DNA from: HKCCE3408 sp039183205
GTDB taxonomy: Bacteria > Pseudomonadota > Alphaproteobacteria > Rhodobacterales > Rhodobacteraceae
DNA: 64,000 nt
Direction of reading: 5' to 3'
Assembly (NCBI GenBank): GCA_039183205.1
Contig: JBCDBR010000006.1
Span: 62,001 to 126,000 of the forward strand
Below are positions 1 through 8,759 of this stretch, piece after piece. The notes beneath the pieces were generated by a model. That model ran no database searches and was not told where the DNA came from. It saw nothing but the letters and a program-made list of their open reading frames with translations. Both the position numbers and the translations under genes were made by a program. The first letter of the stretch is position 1; each line of letters opens with the position of its first letter.

Positions 1-2
1 CT

Positions 3-26
3 TCGGCGGAATTCAACAGAAGGTAG
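3..26 (+). CDS. C-terminal end of a DUF1800 family protein (partial)
   Basis: Only the last seven codons are inside the window. In frame 3 they read SAEFNRR followed by TAG at 24-26. DUF1800 proteins typically end in a motif of the type SPEFQRR, and their genes normally sit directly before a DUF1501 gene, as here. The identification rests on this short tail and on the neighbour, so it is an inference. The coding region begins outside the window. Confidence 0.6.
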   Translation, partial: SAEFNRR

Positions 27-32
27 ATTGCG

Positions 33-1214
33 ATGAATGACCCGACCTGGACACGACGCAACCTGCTAAAGGGTGTCGGCATGCTGGGCTGCTCTGCCGC
101 CGCCTATCCGCTGATGACCGACATCACCTTTGCCTCGGCCCCCTGGGACGGACGTCTGGTTGTGATCGTTCTGCGCGGAGCGATGGACGGTCTGGATGTT
201 CTACGCCCTGTTGGCGACCGGAATTTCGCGGCGCTCCGGTCCCCTTTTGGCGCAACAGCAACCGATCTCGACGGCTTTTTCAGCATGCACGATGGGCTCA
301 GCGATGTGCTTCCTTTGTGGCGGACGGGCGACCTGGCCTTTGCTCATGCCGTATCGACCCCCTACCGTGATGAGCGGAGCCATTTCGACGGCCAGGACAT
401 GCTGGAGGCCGGGAGCGGTCAGAATATCGCGACGGCGCAGGTGCGCGATGGTTGGCTCAACCGCTTGTTGCAAACGACCCCAGGGATCGAGGCCGAAACC
501 GGTTTTGCCATTGGACGCGATAACCCGCGAATTTTGATCGGCGATGCACCCGTGGCGAATTGGTCGCCCGAGACGCAGCTTCGCCTTGGCCCGGCGGCCG
601 AAGGGTTGCTGGCGGAAATCTACCACGACGATCCGTTGTTCCGCGATGCCGCAGCCGAAGCGGTGGCCCTGGCCCGGTCGGTCGAAACGATGGACAGTTC
701 CGGCGGGCCGGCGCCTGGGCGCCCCGAACGGGCCATCGCCGAATTCGCCGCGGCGAAGATGCAGCAAGACACCCGGGTGGTGAGCTTTTCCATCAGTGGC
801 TGGGATACGCATCGCGGGCAGGCAAATGCCATGCCCAATCTGCTGGAACGACTGTCGGACACGATCCTGACATTGCGCCAAGGCCTCGGCGAGACTTGGT
901 CCCAAACGGCGGTGCTTGCAGTTACGGAATTTGGGCGCACAGCGCGCGAAAATGGTTCTGGCGGAACCGACCATGGCACAGGCGGCGCGATGGTCATGGC
1001 CGGCGGCGCGATCCGCGGGGGGCAGGTCTACACCCGCTGGCCCGGCCTGTCCGAGGCCGATCTTTATGATCGCCGCGACCTTATGCCGACCGCGGATGTC
1101 CGAAGCTATGCCGGCTGGGTCATGCACGCCTTGATGGGCCAGGATCGCAGCACCATAGAGGGAACAATTTTTCCTGGCCTGGATCTCGGGCAAAACCCAA
1201 ATGTGATACGCTAG
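33..1214 (+). CDS. Tat-exported DUF1501 domain protein
   Basis: The 393-residue protein starts with a twin-arginine signal (TRRNLLKGVG, residues 7-16) and a short hydrophobic stretch, so it is predicted to be exported folded. The DUF1501 signature residues are present: RGAMDGLD near residue 48, SGWDTHRGQ near 252 and TEFGRTARENGSGGTDHG near 300. DUF1501 belongs to the alkaline phosphatase/sulfatase-like superfamily, but its substrate is generally unknown. The start at 33 has an AGAAGG-type ribosome site at 18-23 and lies 6 bases after the presumed DUF1800 stop, so the two are probably co-transcribed. The family is certain; the function is not. Confidence 0.9.
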   Translation: MNDPTWTRRNLLKGVGMLGCSAAAYPLMTDITFASAPWDGRLVVIVLRGAMDGLDVLRPVGDRNFAALRSPFGATATDLDGFFSMHDGLSDVLPLWRTGDLAFAHAVSTPYRDERSHFDGQDMLEAGSGQNIATAQVRDGWLNRLLQTTPGIEAETGFAIGRDNPRILIGDAPVANWSPETQLRLGPAAEGLLAEIYHDDPLFRDAAAEAVALARSVETMDSSGGPAPGRPERAIAEFAAAKMQQDTRVVSFSISGWDTHRGQANAMPNLLERLSDTILTLRQGLGETWSQTAVLAVTEFGRTARENGSGGTDHGTGGAMVMAGGAIRGGQVYTRWPGLSEADLYDRRDLMPTADVRSYAGWVMHALMGQDRSTIEGTIFPGLDLGQNPNVIR

Positions 1215-1263
1215 CGGCAAGGGCCAGCGCAAAAAGACACGACCTGATTTAAAGATTGGCTTG

Positions 1264-1279
1264 CCGAAACCGGTTTCGG
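1264..1279. promoter_or_regulatory. LacI-family operator (16-bp perfect palindrome)
   Basis: CCGAAACCGGTTTCGG is a perfect palindrome 30 bases before the LacI-type gene. Its AAACCGGTTT core is the classical shape of LacI/GalR-family operators. It lies inside a plausible promoter (TTGCCG at 1261-1266, 17-base spacer, TCTAGT at 1284-1289), so binding would block RNA polymerase. I infer autoregulation and control of the whole downstream operon. Confidence 0.75.
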
Positions 1280-1309
1280 TGCGTCTAGTGAAGTCAGGGA
1301 GGATTCGCG

Positions 1310-2428
1310 ATGGCCCGAACGGGAGCCGCGCAGATCGTGCACGGTCGTAGGCCGCGCACGACAATTTCGGACGTGGCAGAGCATCTTAATCTCACCAAAA
1401 GCACGGTCAGCCGGGCGCTGAACGGGTATCCGGACATTGCCGAACGTACACAATTGCGCGTACGAAATGCGGCAAACGAATTGGGCTACCGTCCGCTGAG
1501 CCAAGCCCAAGCCATACGTACCGGCCGGGTCCGGTCGATGGGCATCGTTGTTGATGTACATGAACATGACGGGCACCGCCCGTTTCTCGCGGAATTCCTC
1601 GGCGGCTTATCTGAATCCGCCGCTCGCGAGGATTGGACACTGACGGTCGCGACCGCGACGACGGAAGCCGATACCGCACGATTGCTGCGGAACTTGTTCG
1701 AAGAACGCAAGGTCGATGGCTTTATCCTGCCACGAACCTACGAACGGGATGATCGGGCCGAGACGCTCCGCGCAGCCGGGGCGCCGTTTGTGCTTTTTGG
1801 CCGTATCGCCACAATGCCGGATGCGCCATTTTTCGACATCTCGGGCGAAGCCGCGATGGCGGAGGCGGTGACGCGTCTTGTGGAACTCGGGCATCGGCGG
1901 ATTGGTTTTGTACCGGGCGGTGCAGGCTACACTTATACCCGGTTTCGGCGCGAAGGTTACTTGGCCGGGCTTGCAAAGGCGGGACTGGCATCGGTGCCGG
2001 AGCTTTTTGCGGAACCGGCAGTTACCCCGGCCGCCGGCGCGGCTGCTGCGCGACAACTTTGGACCTTGCCCAACCCGCCCTCGGCGATTGTTTATTCGGT
2101 CGATAGGGCCGCCGTGGGCGCCTACGAGACCGCACGCGTCTTCGGCCTCGAAATTGGCCGGGACGTCTCGATCGTGTCCTATGATGGGCTGCCCGAAGGC
2201 GCGTTGATGCAGCCAAAGTTGTCGAGCTTTCGCGTCGACATGCGCCGCGCCGGGATGCGTTTAGCAGAGCTGCTGATCCGTGCCATCCGTGGCGAAAGTC
2301 ATGAAAATCTTCAAGAAATCGCACAGGCGGAATTCTGTGCTCGCGGCTCACACGGGCCGTGCGACCTCACGTCGGCACATCTAGCCGAACGGGTCGCTTT
2401 ATCAATATCAAAGGGAGGAAAGACATGA
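1310..2428 (+). CDS. LacI-family transcriptional regulator
   Basis: A 372-residue regulator with an N-terminal helix-turn-helix and hinge helix (about residues 18-63, core TKSTVSRALNGYPDIAERT) followed by a periplasmic-binding-protein-like effector domain. It is the first gene of the operon with a sugar-type ABC transporter and a glycosidase, so the effector is probably the imported glycoside or a product of it. The stop overlaps the start of the binding-protein gene (ATGA at 2425-2428), showing translational coupling. A GGGAGG ribosome site lies just upstream of the ATG at 1310. The perfect palindrome at 1264-1279 is its likely operator. Confidence 0.93.
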   Translation: MARTGAAQIVHGRRPRTTISDVAEHLNLTKSTVSRALNGYPDIAERTQLRVRNAANELGYRPLSQAQAIRTGRVRSMGIVVDVHEHDGHRPFLAEFLGGLSESAAREDWTLTVATATTEADTARLLRNLFEERKVDGFILPRTYERDDRAETLRAAGAPFVLFGRIATMPDAPFFDISGEAAMAEAVTRLVELGHRRIGFVPGGAGYTYTRFRREGYLAGLAKAGLASVPELFAEPAVTPAAGAAAARQLWTLPNPPSAIVYSVDRAAVGAYETARVFGLEIGRDVSIVSYDGLPEGALMQPKLSSFRVDMRRAGMRLAELLIRAIRGESHENLQEIAQAEFCARGSHGPCDLTSAHLAERVALSISKGGKT

Positions 2429-3771
2429 AACGCACAACCACGCTGTTTGCCGGCGCCGCGACGGCTTTGGCGCTGACCGCGATGGCGGCGGGCGCCGACA
2501 CGATCCGGTTCTGGACCACCGAGGAACAGCCCGAACGCTTGGCGCGCCAGCAAGCCTTGGCCGAGCAATTCGCGGCCGCCACTGGCCACGAGGTCGAAGT
2601 TATCCCTGTCACTGAAAGCGACCTCGGCACGCGCGCGACCGCGTCCTTTGCCGGCGGCGACTTGCCCGACGTGATCTATCACTCCCTGCAATACGCCCTG
2701 CCCTGGGCCGAGGCCGGTATTCTCGATACGGACGCGGCCAGTGACGTGATTGAGGAACTGGGCACGGACACATTCGCGCCGGGCGCGCTGGAAATGGCCG
2801 CCTATGACGGCGGTTATGCGTCGGTTCCGGTGGATGGCTGGACACAGATGCTGGTCTACCGCGCCGACCTGTTCGAAGAGGCCGGGCTGGAGCCCCCGAT
2901 AAGCTATGACGCCGTTCTTGCCGCGGTCGACGCCCTGCACAATCCTCCGGAAATGTACGGCTTTGTGGCCGCAACGAAAATCGATGAAAACTTCATGAGC
3001 CAAGTGCTTGAGCATGTGTTTCTGGCGAACGGTGTCTCACCAGTCGGCGCAGACGGGTTCGAACCGCTCGACGAGGCCGCGACCACAGAGGTTCTTGAGT
3101 TCTACCGTGCAATCGCCGAAGCATCCCCTCCGGGCGAGCTATATTGGGACCAGTCGCGAACGCTGTATTTCTCCGGCAATGCCGCCATGATCATTTGGTC
3201 ACCGTTCATTTTGGATGAACTGGCAGGTCTGCGCGATAGCGCACCACCCACAATCAACGATGATCCAACCAGCCGAGACTTGGCCGCCGCAACCGGGATC
3301 GTCACCAACTTCTCCGGCCCGTCGAACCCCGATGGCGCGGCTTGGGCGGACATTCGGTATTTCGGCATCACCGCGGACGCCAACACCGATGTCGCGATGG
3401 AATTCGTGCAATTCTCGATGTCCGACGGCTACACCCAGACACTTGCTATCGCGCCAGAGGGCAAGTTTCCGGTGCGCAATGGCACGGCCGAGAATCCGAG
3501 CGAGTACTCAGAAGCTTGGGCGACGCTTGATGTCGGCGTCGACCGGCGCGCGCCTTTGGGCGAACTTTACGATGCCGCAATGATCGACGAGATTGTCGGC
3601 GGTCTTGACGTCGCACAACGTTGGGGCGTGGCTGAGGGGCAATTGGCCTTGGCAAGCCGGATGGTCAACAGCCAAGTCATCAATCGCATCGTGCGGGAAT
3701 ACATCGATGGCGAAATCGAAGCCGCCGCCGCCGTTGCCGCGATGAATGACGCGTTGGCCGATATCGAATAA
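2425..3771 (+). CDS. ABC transporter substrate-binding protein, carbohydrate type (family 1)
   Basis: The 448-residue protein begins at the ATG at 2425, which has a strong GGGAGGA site upstream; a longer reading from 2359 would lack a signal peptide. Residues 1-23 form a Sec signal ending in AAGA, with no lipobox cysteine, so the mature protein is a free periplasmic binder starting near DTIRFW. Length, fold order and the operon place it with sugar/osmolyte binding proteins of the MalE/UgpB type. It delivers substrate to the two permeases encoded downstream. The neighbouring MGH1-like glycosidase suggests a glycosylated small molecule rather than a plain sugar, but the ligand cannot be read from sequence. 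Confidence 0.92.
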   Translation: MKRTTTLFAGAATALALTAMAAGADTIRFWTTEEQPERLARQQALAEQFAAATGHEVEVIPVTESDLGTRATASFAGGDLPDVIYHSLQYALPWAEAGILDTDAASDVIEELGTDTFAPGALEMAAYDGGYASVPVDGWTQMLVYRADLFEEAGLEPPISYDAVLAAVDALHNPPEMYGFVAATKIDENFMSQVLEHVFLANGVSPVGADGFEPLDEAATTEVLEFYRAIAEASPPGELYWDQSRTLYFSGNAAMIIWSPFILDELAGLRDSAPPTINDDPTSRDLAAATGIVTNFSGPSNPDGAAWADIRYFGITADANTDVAMEFVQFSMSDGYTQTLAIAPEGKFPVRNGTAENPSEYSEAWATLDVGVDRRAPLGELYDAAMIDEIVGGLDVAQRWGVAEGQLALASRMVNSQVINRIVREYIDGEIEAAAAVAAMNDALADIE

Positions 3772-3790
3772 CCGCCACCCGGTTCAAAGG

Positions 3791-3812
3791 GCGGGCATGT
3801 CCGCATGCCCGC
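3791..3812. other. Intercistronic stem-loop after the binding-protein gene
   Basis: GCGGGCAT, a six-base loop, then ATGCCCGC: a perfect 8-bp stem in the 68-base gap between the binding protein and the first permease. There is no T-run after it, so it is not a standard terminator. Such hairpins between a binding-protein gene and its permease genes commonly protect the upstream message and lower downstream expression, which I infer here. Confidence 0.6.
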
Positions 3813-3839
3813 CACGTGTCCACCGACACCGAGATTAAC

Positions 3840-5072
3840 ATGACCGAACAGACACCGCCCACCGCCACCACGCCGTTGGCGCGGCGCGAGGCCCGGCTTG
3901 CCTGGGGCCTGCTGGCGCCGACCTTGATCAGCGTCGCACTTGTCGTCGTCCTGCCGCTATTGGCGATTTTCTGGATCAGCTTCAAACCGATCGGTTTGGC
4001 GGACCTGAGACCGGCAGCGCCGATTGTACGCGAGGCGATGCGCGGCGATGGCGACGAGATGCGCATCGAATACCGCGTGCGGAATTCGAGCCAGGATACT
4101 TTGGTCAGCGACGTGATATTGATCGACACATTGCCCGATCTGATCAGTCTACGCGGCGATCTGCCGCCGGAATGCAGCCTTGAGGGGCAACACCTCACCT
4201 GCGCCATTCCCGAAATGGAAGGCGGCTATAACGAACGCCTGATCTTGCCTATTTCCGCCGACGACCCAGACGCAGCCGAAGAGGCCGCCGAGAGCAGCGC
4301 GCCAAGTGTGACCGGATCGGCAGACAATGTGCTGACCAACTCGACCTTCACCTGGGACAACTTCGCGCGCGTCTTTGACGGCGACGAATTCTGGGGCGTC
4401 TTGGGCGTGACGCTCTTTTACACGGTGTTCGGCACAATCGGCGCATTGCTGGTTGGCCTCTTTGCAGCCTTGCTGCTGAACAAGAGCTTTCGGGGTCAAG
4501 GGGTGCTGCGCGGGCTTTACCTGTTTCCCTATGTCGCGCCCGTCATCGCCGTCGCGTTTTCCTGGTTGATCCTCTTTGATCCGTTCTCCGGCTCTGCGAA
4601 TGCGCTGCTGGTTCAGATGGGCGTGGTCGATGAAACCATCAACTTTTTCGGCGACCGCCCCTTGGCGCTGATCATGGTCACCGTGTTCGAAATCTGGCGC
4701 TACTTTCCGTTGTCCTTCTTGTTCATCTTGGCGCGCATGCAGGCCATCGATACAGACATGTACGAGGCCGCGGATATGGATGGCGCATCGCCGTTTCAAC
4801 AGTTTTGGTATCTCAGCTTGCCACAATTGCTGGGGATATTGTCCGTGCTGTTCTTGCTCCGCTTCATTTGGACCTTCAACAAGTTCGACGACATCTTCTT
4901 GTTGACCGGCGGCAATGCCGGCACGCGGACGCTTACGGTCAATGTCTACGAACAAGCCTTTGCGGTGTCCAATATCGGCGCGGGCGCGGCGGTCGCAGTT
5001 GTTATCTTCTGCTGCCTTTTGCTCTTTAGCGTCTTTTTCTTCCGCTATATGAGCCAGGAGGAAGGGCTATGA
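3840..5072 (+). CDS. ABC sugar-type permease with DUF11-like extracytoplasmic insertion
   Basis: A MalF-type inner-membrane permease of about 410 residues. I chose the ATG at 3840 over a GTG at 3816, because the GTG directly abuts the hairpin and lacks a ribosome site. TM1 spans residues 22-50. About 115 soluble residues (51-165) then precede the usual core of membrane helices. This insertion reads like a DUF11/Ig-like beta domain: EYRVRNSS, IDTLPD, then PPEC and LTCA with two cysteines (112 and 121) fit for a disulfide, then a conserved-looking ILPIS strand. The cytoplasmic EAA loop (YEAADMDGASPFQQFWYLSLP, about 308-328) that contacts the ATPase is intact. E. coli MalF has an unrelated insertion at a comparable place. 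The gene overlaps the next permease by 4 bases. Confidence 0.88.
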   Translation: MTEQTPPTATTPLARREARLAWGLLAPTLISVALVVVLPLLAIFWISFKPIGLADLRPAAPIVREAMRGDGDEMRIEYRVRNSSQDTLVSDVILIDTLPDLISLRGDLPPECSLEGQHLTCAIPEMEGGYNERLILPISADDPDAAEEAAESSAPSVTGSADNVLTNSTFTWDNFARVFDGDEFWGVLGVTLFYTVFGTIGALLVGLFAALLLNKSFRGQGVLRGLYLFPYVAPVIAVAFSWLILFDPFSGSANALLVQMGVVDETINFFGDRPLALIMVTVFEIWRYFPLSFLFILARMQAIDTDMYEAADMDGASPFQQFWYLSLPQLLGILSVLFLLRFIWTFNKFDDIFLLTGGNAGTRTLTVNVYEQAFAVSNIGAGAAVAVVIFCCLLLFSVFFFRYMSQEEGL

Positions 5073-6283
5073 AATTCCTTTGGCGCGGCGTTCTGACCGG
5101 ACCGATTACCGGCGCCCTTTGGATGGTCGTATTATCCACCACCGTGGCAGTGGCCATGTCGTTTGCCACCGGAGAGGCGTTCCGCCCGCATATCTTGCTT
5201 TCGCTTGCATGGGGCGCGGCGGCGGGCCTTGCTTACGTGCGCCTACCCAGCCAGCGCGGCGCCTCTGTTGCGATTGCGGTTTTGGTCGTCGCGGCGGTTT
5301 TGGGCAATCTTGGCCCGATTGTCGCTGGCGCCGAGGCGGGACAGATCATCCGTGGCATTGCCGGTCTTTTGCTTGCGCTCCCCTTCATCTGGTCGATGGA
5401 GAAAATCCTCGGCCGGCTCGGCCCGGGCGCGCTGAGCAGGTACGAGTTCGAAGAGGTCGTCATGCGGTTCCTGACTGGCGCCGGGTACATCTTCTTCACC
5501 GCAATCGTGCTGATCCCCTTTTACGTCATGGTGATGACCAGCCTGAAAAACCAATCGGAACTGATCCAGAACCCGCTCGATTTCTCCATCGATTTAAGCC
5601 TGGGCTGGGGGCTTTTCCGCAGCTACCGAGAGTTGATCGTCGACTTTAACTTCGACAGCTATTTGCTGACTTCGTTTTTCGTCTCTGTGCTCACGGTCTT
5701 CATCACCTTGGCATTCTCGATCCCGGGCGCATACGCCGTGGCGCGGCTTCGGTTCAAAGGCCAGGCCGCATTTTCCCGGTCGATCCTGCTGATTTACATG
5801 GTGCCAATGATCGTTTTGGCGCTGCCGATCTATATCGCATTTTCGACCGCCGGGCTGCGCAACACATTGGTGGGGATTGTGATGATCTATCCGGTCACGA
5901 CCATTCCCGTGGCGCTTTACATGCTGCAAGGGTACTTTCGCGGGCTCCCGCATGAGGTCGAAGAAGCGGGTTTGATGGATGGTTTGTCACGGCTCCAGGT
6001 GATCTGGAAAATCACGTTGCCCCTTTCGCTTCCCGCGCTGGCGTCGGTGTCTCTCTATGTCTTCATGATCGCATGGAACGAGTTCCTCTTGGCATTTATG
6101 CTGCTTGACGATCCGTCGAAGTTTACCCTGACGCGAGGCATTGCGTCGCTTAACTCTTCCGAGATCCCGCGCCAGCATTTGATGGCCGGATCGGTGATCG
6201 CAACCGTGCCCATTATGGCGCTGTTCCTGGGATTGGAACGCTTCATGACCAAGGGCCTAACCGCGGGGTCGGTAAAGGGATGA
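5069..6283 (+). CDS. ABC sugar-type permease with extended N-terminal membrane region
   Basis: The 404-residue MalG-type permease has its standard core from about residue 135 onwards, with the EAA loop EEAGLMDGLSRLQVIWKITLP about 60% along the core. Ahead of it lie about 130 extra residues with four hydrophobic segments (roughly 12-32, 41-57, 66-84 and 95-110). MalG-type proteins normally have about 280 residues, so this is an unusually long form. A ribosome site (GGAGG) sits inside the end of the preceding permease gene and start and stop overlap (5069-5072), so the reading frame is well supported. The extra helices could pack against the partner permease or form a separate small domain; their role is unknown. 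Confidence 0.88.
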   Translation: MKFLWRGVLTGPITGALWMVVLSTTVAVAMSFATGEAFRPHILLSLAWGAAAGLAYVRLPSQRGASVAIAVLVVAAVLGNLGPIVAGAEAGQIIRGIAGLLLALPFIWSMEKILGRLGPGALSRYEFEEVVMRFLTGAGYIFFTAIVLIPFYVMVMTSLKNQSELIQNPLDFSIDLSLGWGLFRSYRELIVDFNFDSYLLTSFFVSVLTVFITLAFSIPGAYAVARLRFKGQAAFSRSILLIYMVPMIVLALPIYIAFSTAGLRNTLVGIVMIYPVTTIPVALYMLQGYFRGLPHEVEEAGLMDGLSRLQVIWKITLPLSLPALASVSLYVFMIAWNEFLLAFMLLDDPSKFTLTRGIASLNSSEIPRQHLMAGSVIATVPIMALFLGLERFMTKGLTAGSVKG

Positions 6284-7539
6284 GGGATATGGACATCACC
6301 GCGCTCGACCAGGCGGCCCGCGACATCTTGGTGGCAAATGACCGTGGCGGATATACGATCCCGACCTCTGGGCTTTACCCCTATCAATGGAACTGGGACA
6401 GCGCTTTTGCGGCCTGGGGGTTTGCGACCTTCGATATCGGACGCGCCTGGACCGAACTTGAGACACTGTTTTCCGGGCAGTGGCCGGACGGCATGGTGCC
6501 ACATATTCTGTTTCACGAACCCGATGCGGGCTATTTTCCGGGCCCAGACGTGTGGGGCTGTGATGGGCCGATCCCGTCCTCGGGTATCAGCCAGCCCCCC
6601 GTCGCGGCAAGTTTTGCCCGCCGCATCTACGAGATGGACCCCGAGGCCGGTGCAGAGCGCGCTGCCGCGCTGTTCCCAAAGATGCGGGCCTGGCATCGTT
6701 GGTTCCTGAATTGGCGCGCCGATCAAGGCGCGATCTTTGTTACCCATCCATGGGAATCGGGGCGCGACAACACGCCCGAATGGGACGCACCGATGGCGCG
6801 GATCGACCCACAAGGTGTGGGCGATTACACCCGTCGCGACACCACCCATGTCGACAGCTCGATGCGGCCGACAAAATACGATTACGATCGCTATATCTGG
6901 CTGGTGCAGTTGGGCAGACGGCTCGATTGGGATCCGGCGAAATTGGCGGCCGAAAACCCGTTTCGGGTGGCCGATCCCACAATGACATTCATCCTTTTGC
7001 GCGCCCATCGCGATCTTTTGGCGTTAGGCCTCGCACTTGGCTTGGATACAGACGGGCTCGAAGATGAGATCGCGGTTCTGGAAACCGGCGCCGCGACGCT
7101 TTGGAACGACGAGATTGGAAGCTATGACGCCCGCGATGTGATCTCGGGGACCTGGGCGCGCTGCGTCTCAAACGCATCTTTTCTGAACTGGTATGCGGGC
7201 CTTCCATCCGACGGCCAAAGCGCGCAACTGGCGCGGCTGCTCAAAGCGGTGCGTTACGGCGTGCCCAGTCACGATCCTGACAGCGCAAAATTCGATCCCC
7301 GACGATATTGGCGCGGTCCCACTTGGGCGATTATGAACACGATGATCGGCTTGGGACTTAGCGAACAGAACGAACCGTTCGGCGAAGCGCTGCGCGCAAC
7401 CACGCAAGCCCTGATCGCGACGCACGGGTTTGCTGAATACTTCGATCCCTGCGACGGCGCGCCAGCCGGCGGCACATCGTTCACTTGGACTGCGGCCGTT
7501 TGGCTTGCCTGGGCAAGCCCATCCGCGAAAGGAGCCTGA
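6280..7539 (+). CDS. MGH1/GH63-like glycoside hydrolase, cytosolic
   Basis: A 419-residue protein with no signal peptide and the features of the (alpha/alpha)6-barrel mannosylglycerate/glucosylglycerate hydrolase group: GLYPYQWNWDSAF at 31-43, HPWESGRDNTPEWD at 157-169, YWRGPTWAIMNTMI near 344 and FAEYFDP near 384. By analogy with that group, Asp163 (SGRDN) is the likely general acid and Glu386 (FAEYF) the base. Being cytosolic and co-translated with the permease (ATGA overlap at 6280-6283), it probably cleaves what the transporter imports. Glucosylglycerate, mannosylglycerate or a related glycosylated osmolyte are candidates; other alpha-glucosides such as trehalose are not excluded. Confidence 0.82.
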   Translation: MRDMDITALDQAARDILVANDRGGYTIPTSGLYPYQWNWDSAFAAWGFATFDIGRAWTELETLFSGQWPDGMVPHILFHEPDAGYFPGPDVWGCDGPIPSSGISQPPVAASFARRIYEMDPEAGAERAAALFPKMRAWHRWFLNWRADQGAIFVTHPWESGRDNTPEWDAPMARIDPQGVGDYTRRDTTHVDSSMRPTKYDYDRYIWLVQLGRRLDWDPAKLAAENPFRVADPTMTFILLRAHRDLLALGLALGLDTDGLEDEIAVLETGAATLWNDEIGSYDARDVISGTWARCVSNASFLNWYAGLPSDGQSAQLARLLKAVRYGVPSHDPDSAKFDPRRYWRGPTWAIMNTMIGLGLSEQNEPFGEALRATTQALIATHGFAEYFDPCDGAPAGGTSFTWTAAVWLAWASPSAKGA

Positions 7540-7540
7540 C

Positions 7541-8587
7541 ATGGGCGCGATACATCTTAATAGTGTTGAAAAATGGTTCGGCGATGCGCAGGTCATCAAA
7601 GGGGTCGATCTGCACATTGCTGACGGCGAATTTGTTGTGTTTGTCGGTCCATCCGGCTGCGGAAAATCAACGCTCTTGCGGATGATTGGCGGCCTGGAAG
7701 ATATCAGCAGGGGCGCCCTGACAATCGATGATCGCGACGTAACAGCAGAGCCGCCATCAAAGCGCGGTTTGGCCATGGTGTTCCAATCCTACGCGCTCTA
7801 CCCGCATATGTCGGTGCGCGACAATATGGGGTTCTCGCTCAAGACAGCGGGGGCGCCCAAAGCAGAGATTTCCGAAAAAGTCGGCCGCGCCGCCGATGTT
7901 CTCAAACTCGACAGCTATCTCGACCGACGCCCGCGCGATTTGTCCGGCGGACAGCGCCAACGCGTGGCAATCGGGCGATCCATCGTCCGAGACCCGACAG
8001 CCTTTTTGTTTGATGAGCCGCTATCGAACCTAGATGCCGCATTACGGGTCGAGATGCGCTATGAAATCGCCAAGCTACACCAGCGCCTTGATGCAACGAT
8101 GATCTATGTCACCCATGACCAGGTCGAGGCCATGACGCTGGCAGATCGCATTGTGGTTTTGGAATTTGGCCGCATTGCACAAGTCGGGACGCCGCGGGAG
8201 CTTTATGAACGGCCCGAAAACCTGTTCGTGGCGCAATTCATTGGCAGCCCCAAAATGAATGTCCTGCCCTGCACAACCGATGCGGGCACGTATACGCTCA
8301 AAGATGCGCGCGGCGGTGTGTTCAACGGAACGCGCCCGGCCACACAAATTGGCATCAGGCCCGAACATATCGCTATCGACGCGCCCGGTGCTGGCCAATG
8401 CGACGGAACAATTGACGTTGTCGAATACCTCGGCGCGGATAATTTCCTTGTCGTTGAATGCGGCGCGCTCGGCCAAATTACGGTACGCGTATTCGGGGAG
8501 ACGCCTGTAAAGCCGGGGGATGCGGTCGGGCTGACATTTGAGCCCGACCGGACATCGTTTTTCGATGCCGATGGCCTGCGCGTATGA
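7541..8587 (+). CDS. ABC transporter ATP-binding protein (MalK/UgpC type)
   Basis: I place the start at ATG 7541, one base after the glycosidase stop, with an AAAGGAG site; longer readings only borrow the upstream gene. The 348-residue protein has Walker A GPSGCGKST (36-44), Q-loop around FQSYALYP, signature LSGGQ (134-138), Walker B AFLFDEP (154-160), the switch histidine in YVTHDQ, and a C-terminal TOBE regulatory region. It powers the two permeases upstream, whose EAA loops it would contact. It is the last gene of the LacI-controlled operon. Confidence 0.95.
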   Translation: MGAIHLNSVEKWFGDAQVIKGVDLHIADGEFVVFVGPSGCGKSTLLRMIGGLEDISRGALTIDDRDVTAEPPSKRGLAMVFQSYALYPHMSVRDNMGFSLKTAGAPKAEISEKVGRAADVLKLDSYLDRRPRDLSGGQRQRVAIGRSIVRDPTAFLFDEPLSNLDAALRVEMRYEIAKLHQRLDATMIYVTHDQVEAMTLADRIVVLEFGRIAQVGTPRELYERPENLFVAQFIGSPKMNVLPCTTDAGTYTLKDARGGVFNGTRPATQIGIRPEHIAIDAPGAGQCDGTIDVVEYLGADNFLVVECGALGQITVRVFGETPVKPGDAVGLTFEPDRTSFFDADGLRV

Positions 8588-8759
8588 GCCACGGGGGCGC
8601 CCGGCTGACGCATTAACTCGGCGGATTGAAACTTCGAACTCACCGACGCGTCATCTGCGAGCGACAGCGCGCGTTCGGTCGTTCATGAGGTTGCTTTAAC
8701 ACGCTTGGGCTTGTTGAAGCCCCGGCCACTCACTATCCCGATCATCTGACAGGGACAGA

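Noticed and set aside
201..1364. 387-codon minus-strand open frame opposite the DUF1501 gene
   Set aside because: It lies antisense to a protein with a clear Tat signal and DUF1501 motifs, and its own translation is rich in Arg, His and Pro with no known domain. It is a by-product of GC-rich codon use.
6055..7008. 317-codon minus-strand frame opposite the permease/glycosidase junction
   Set aside because: It spans two genes whose start/stop overlap and motifs are convincing on the plus strand.
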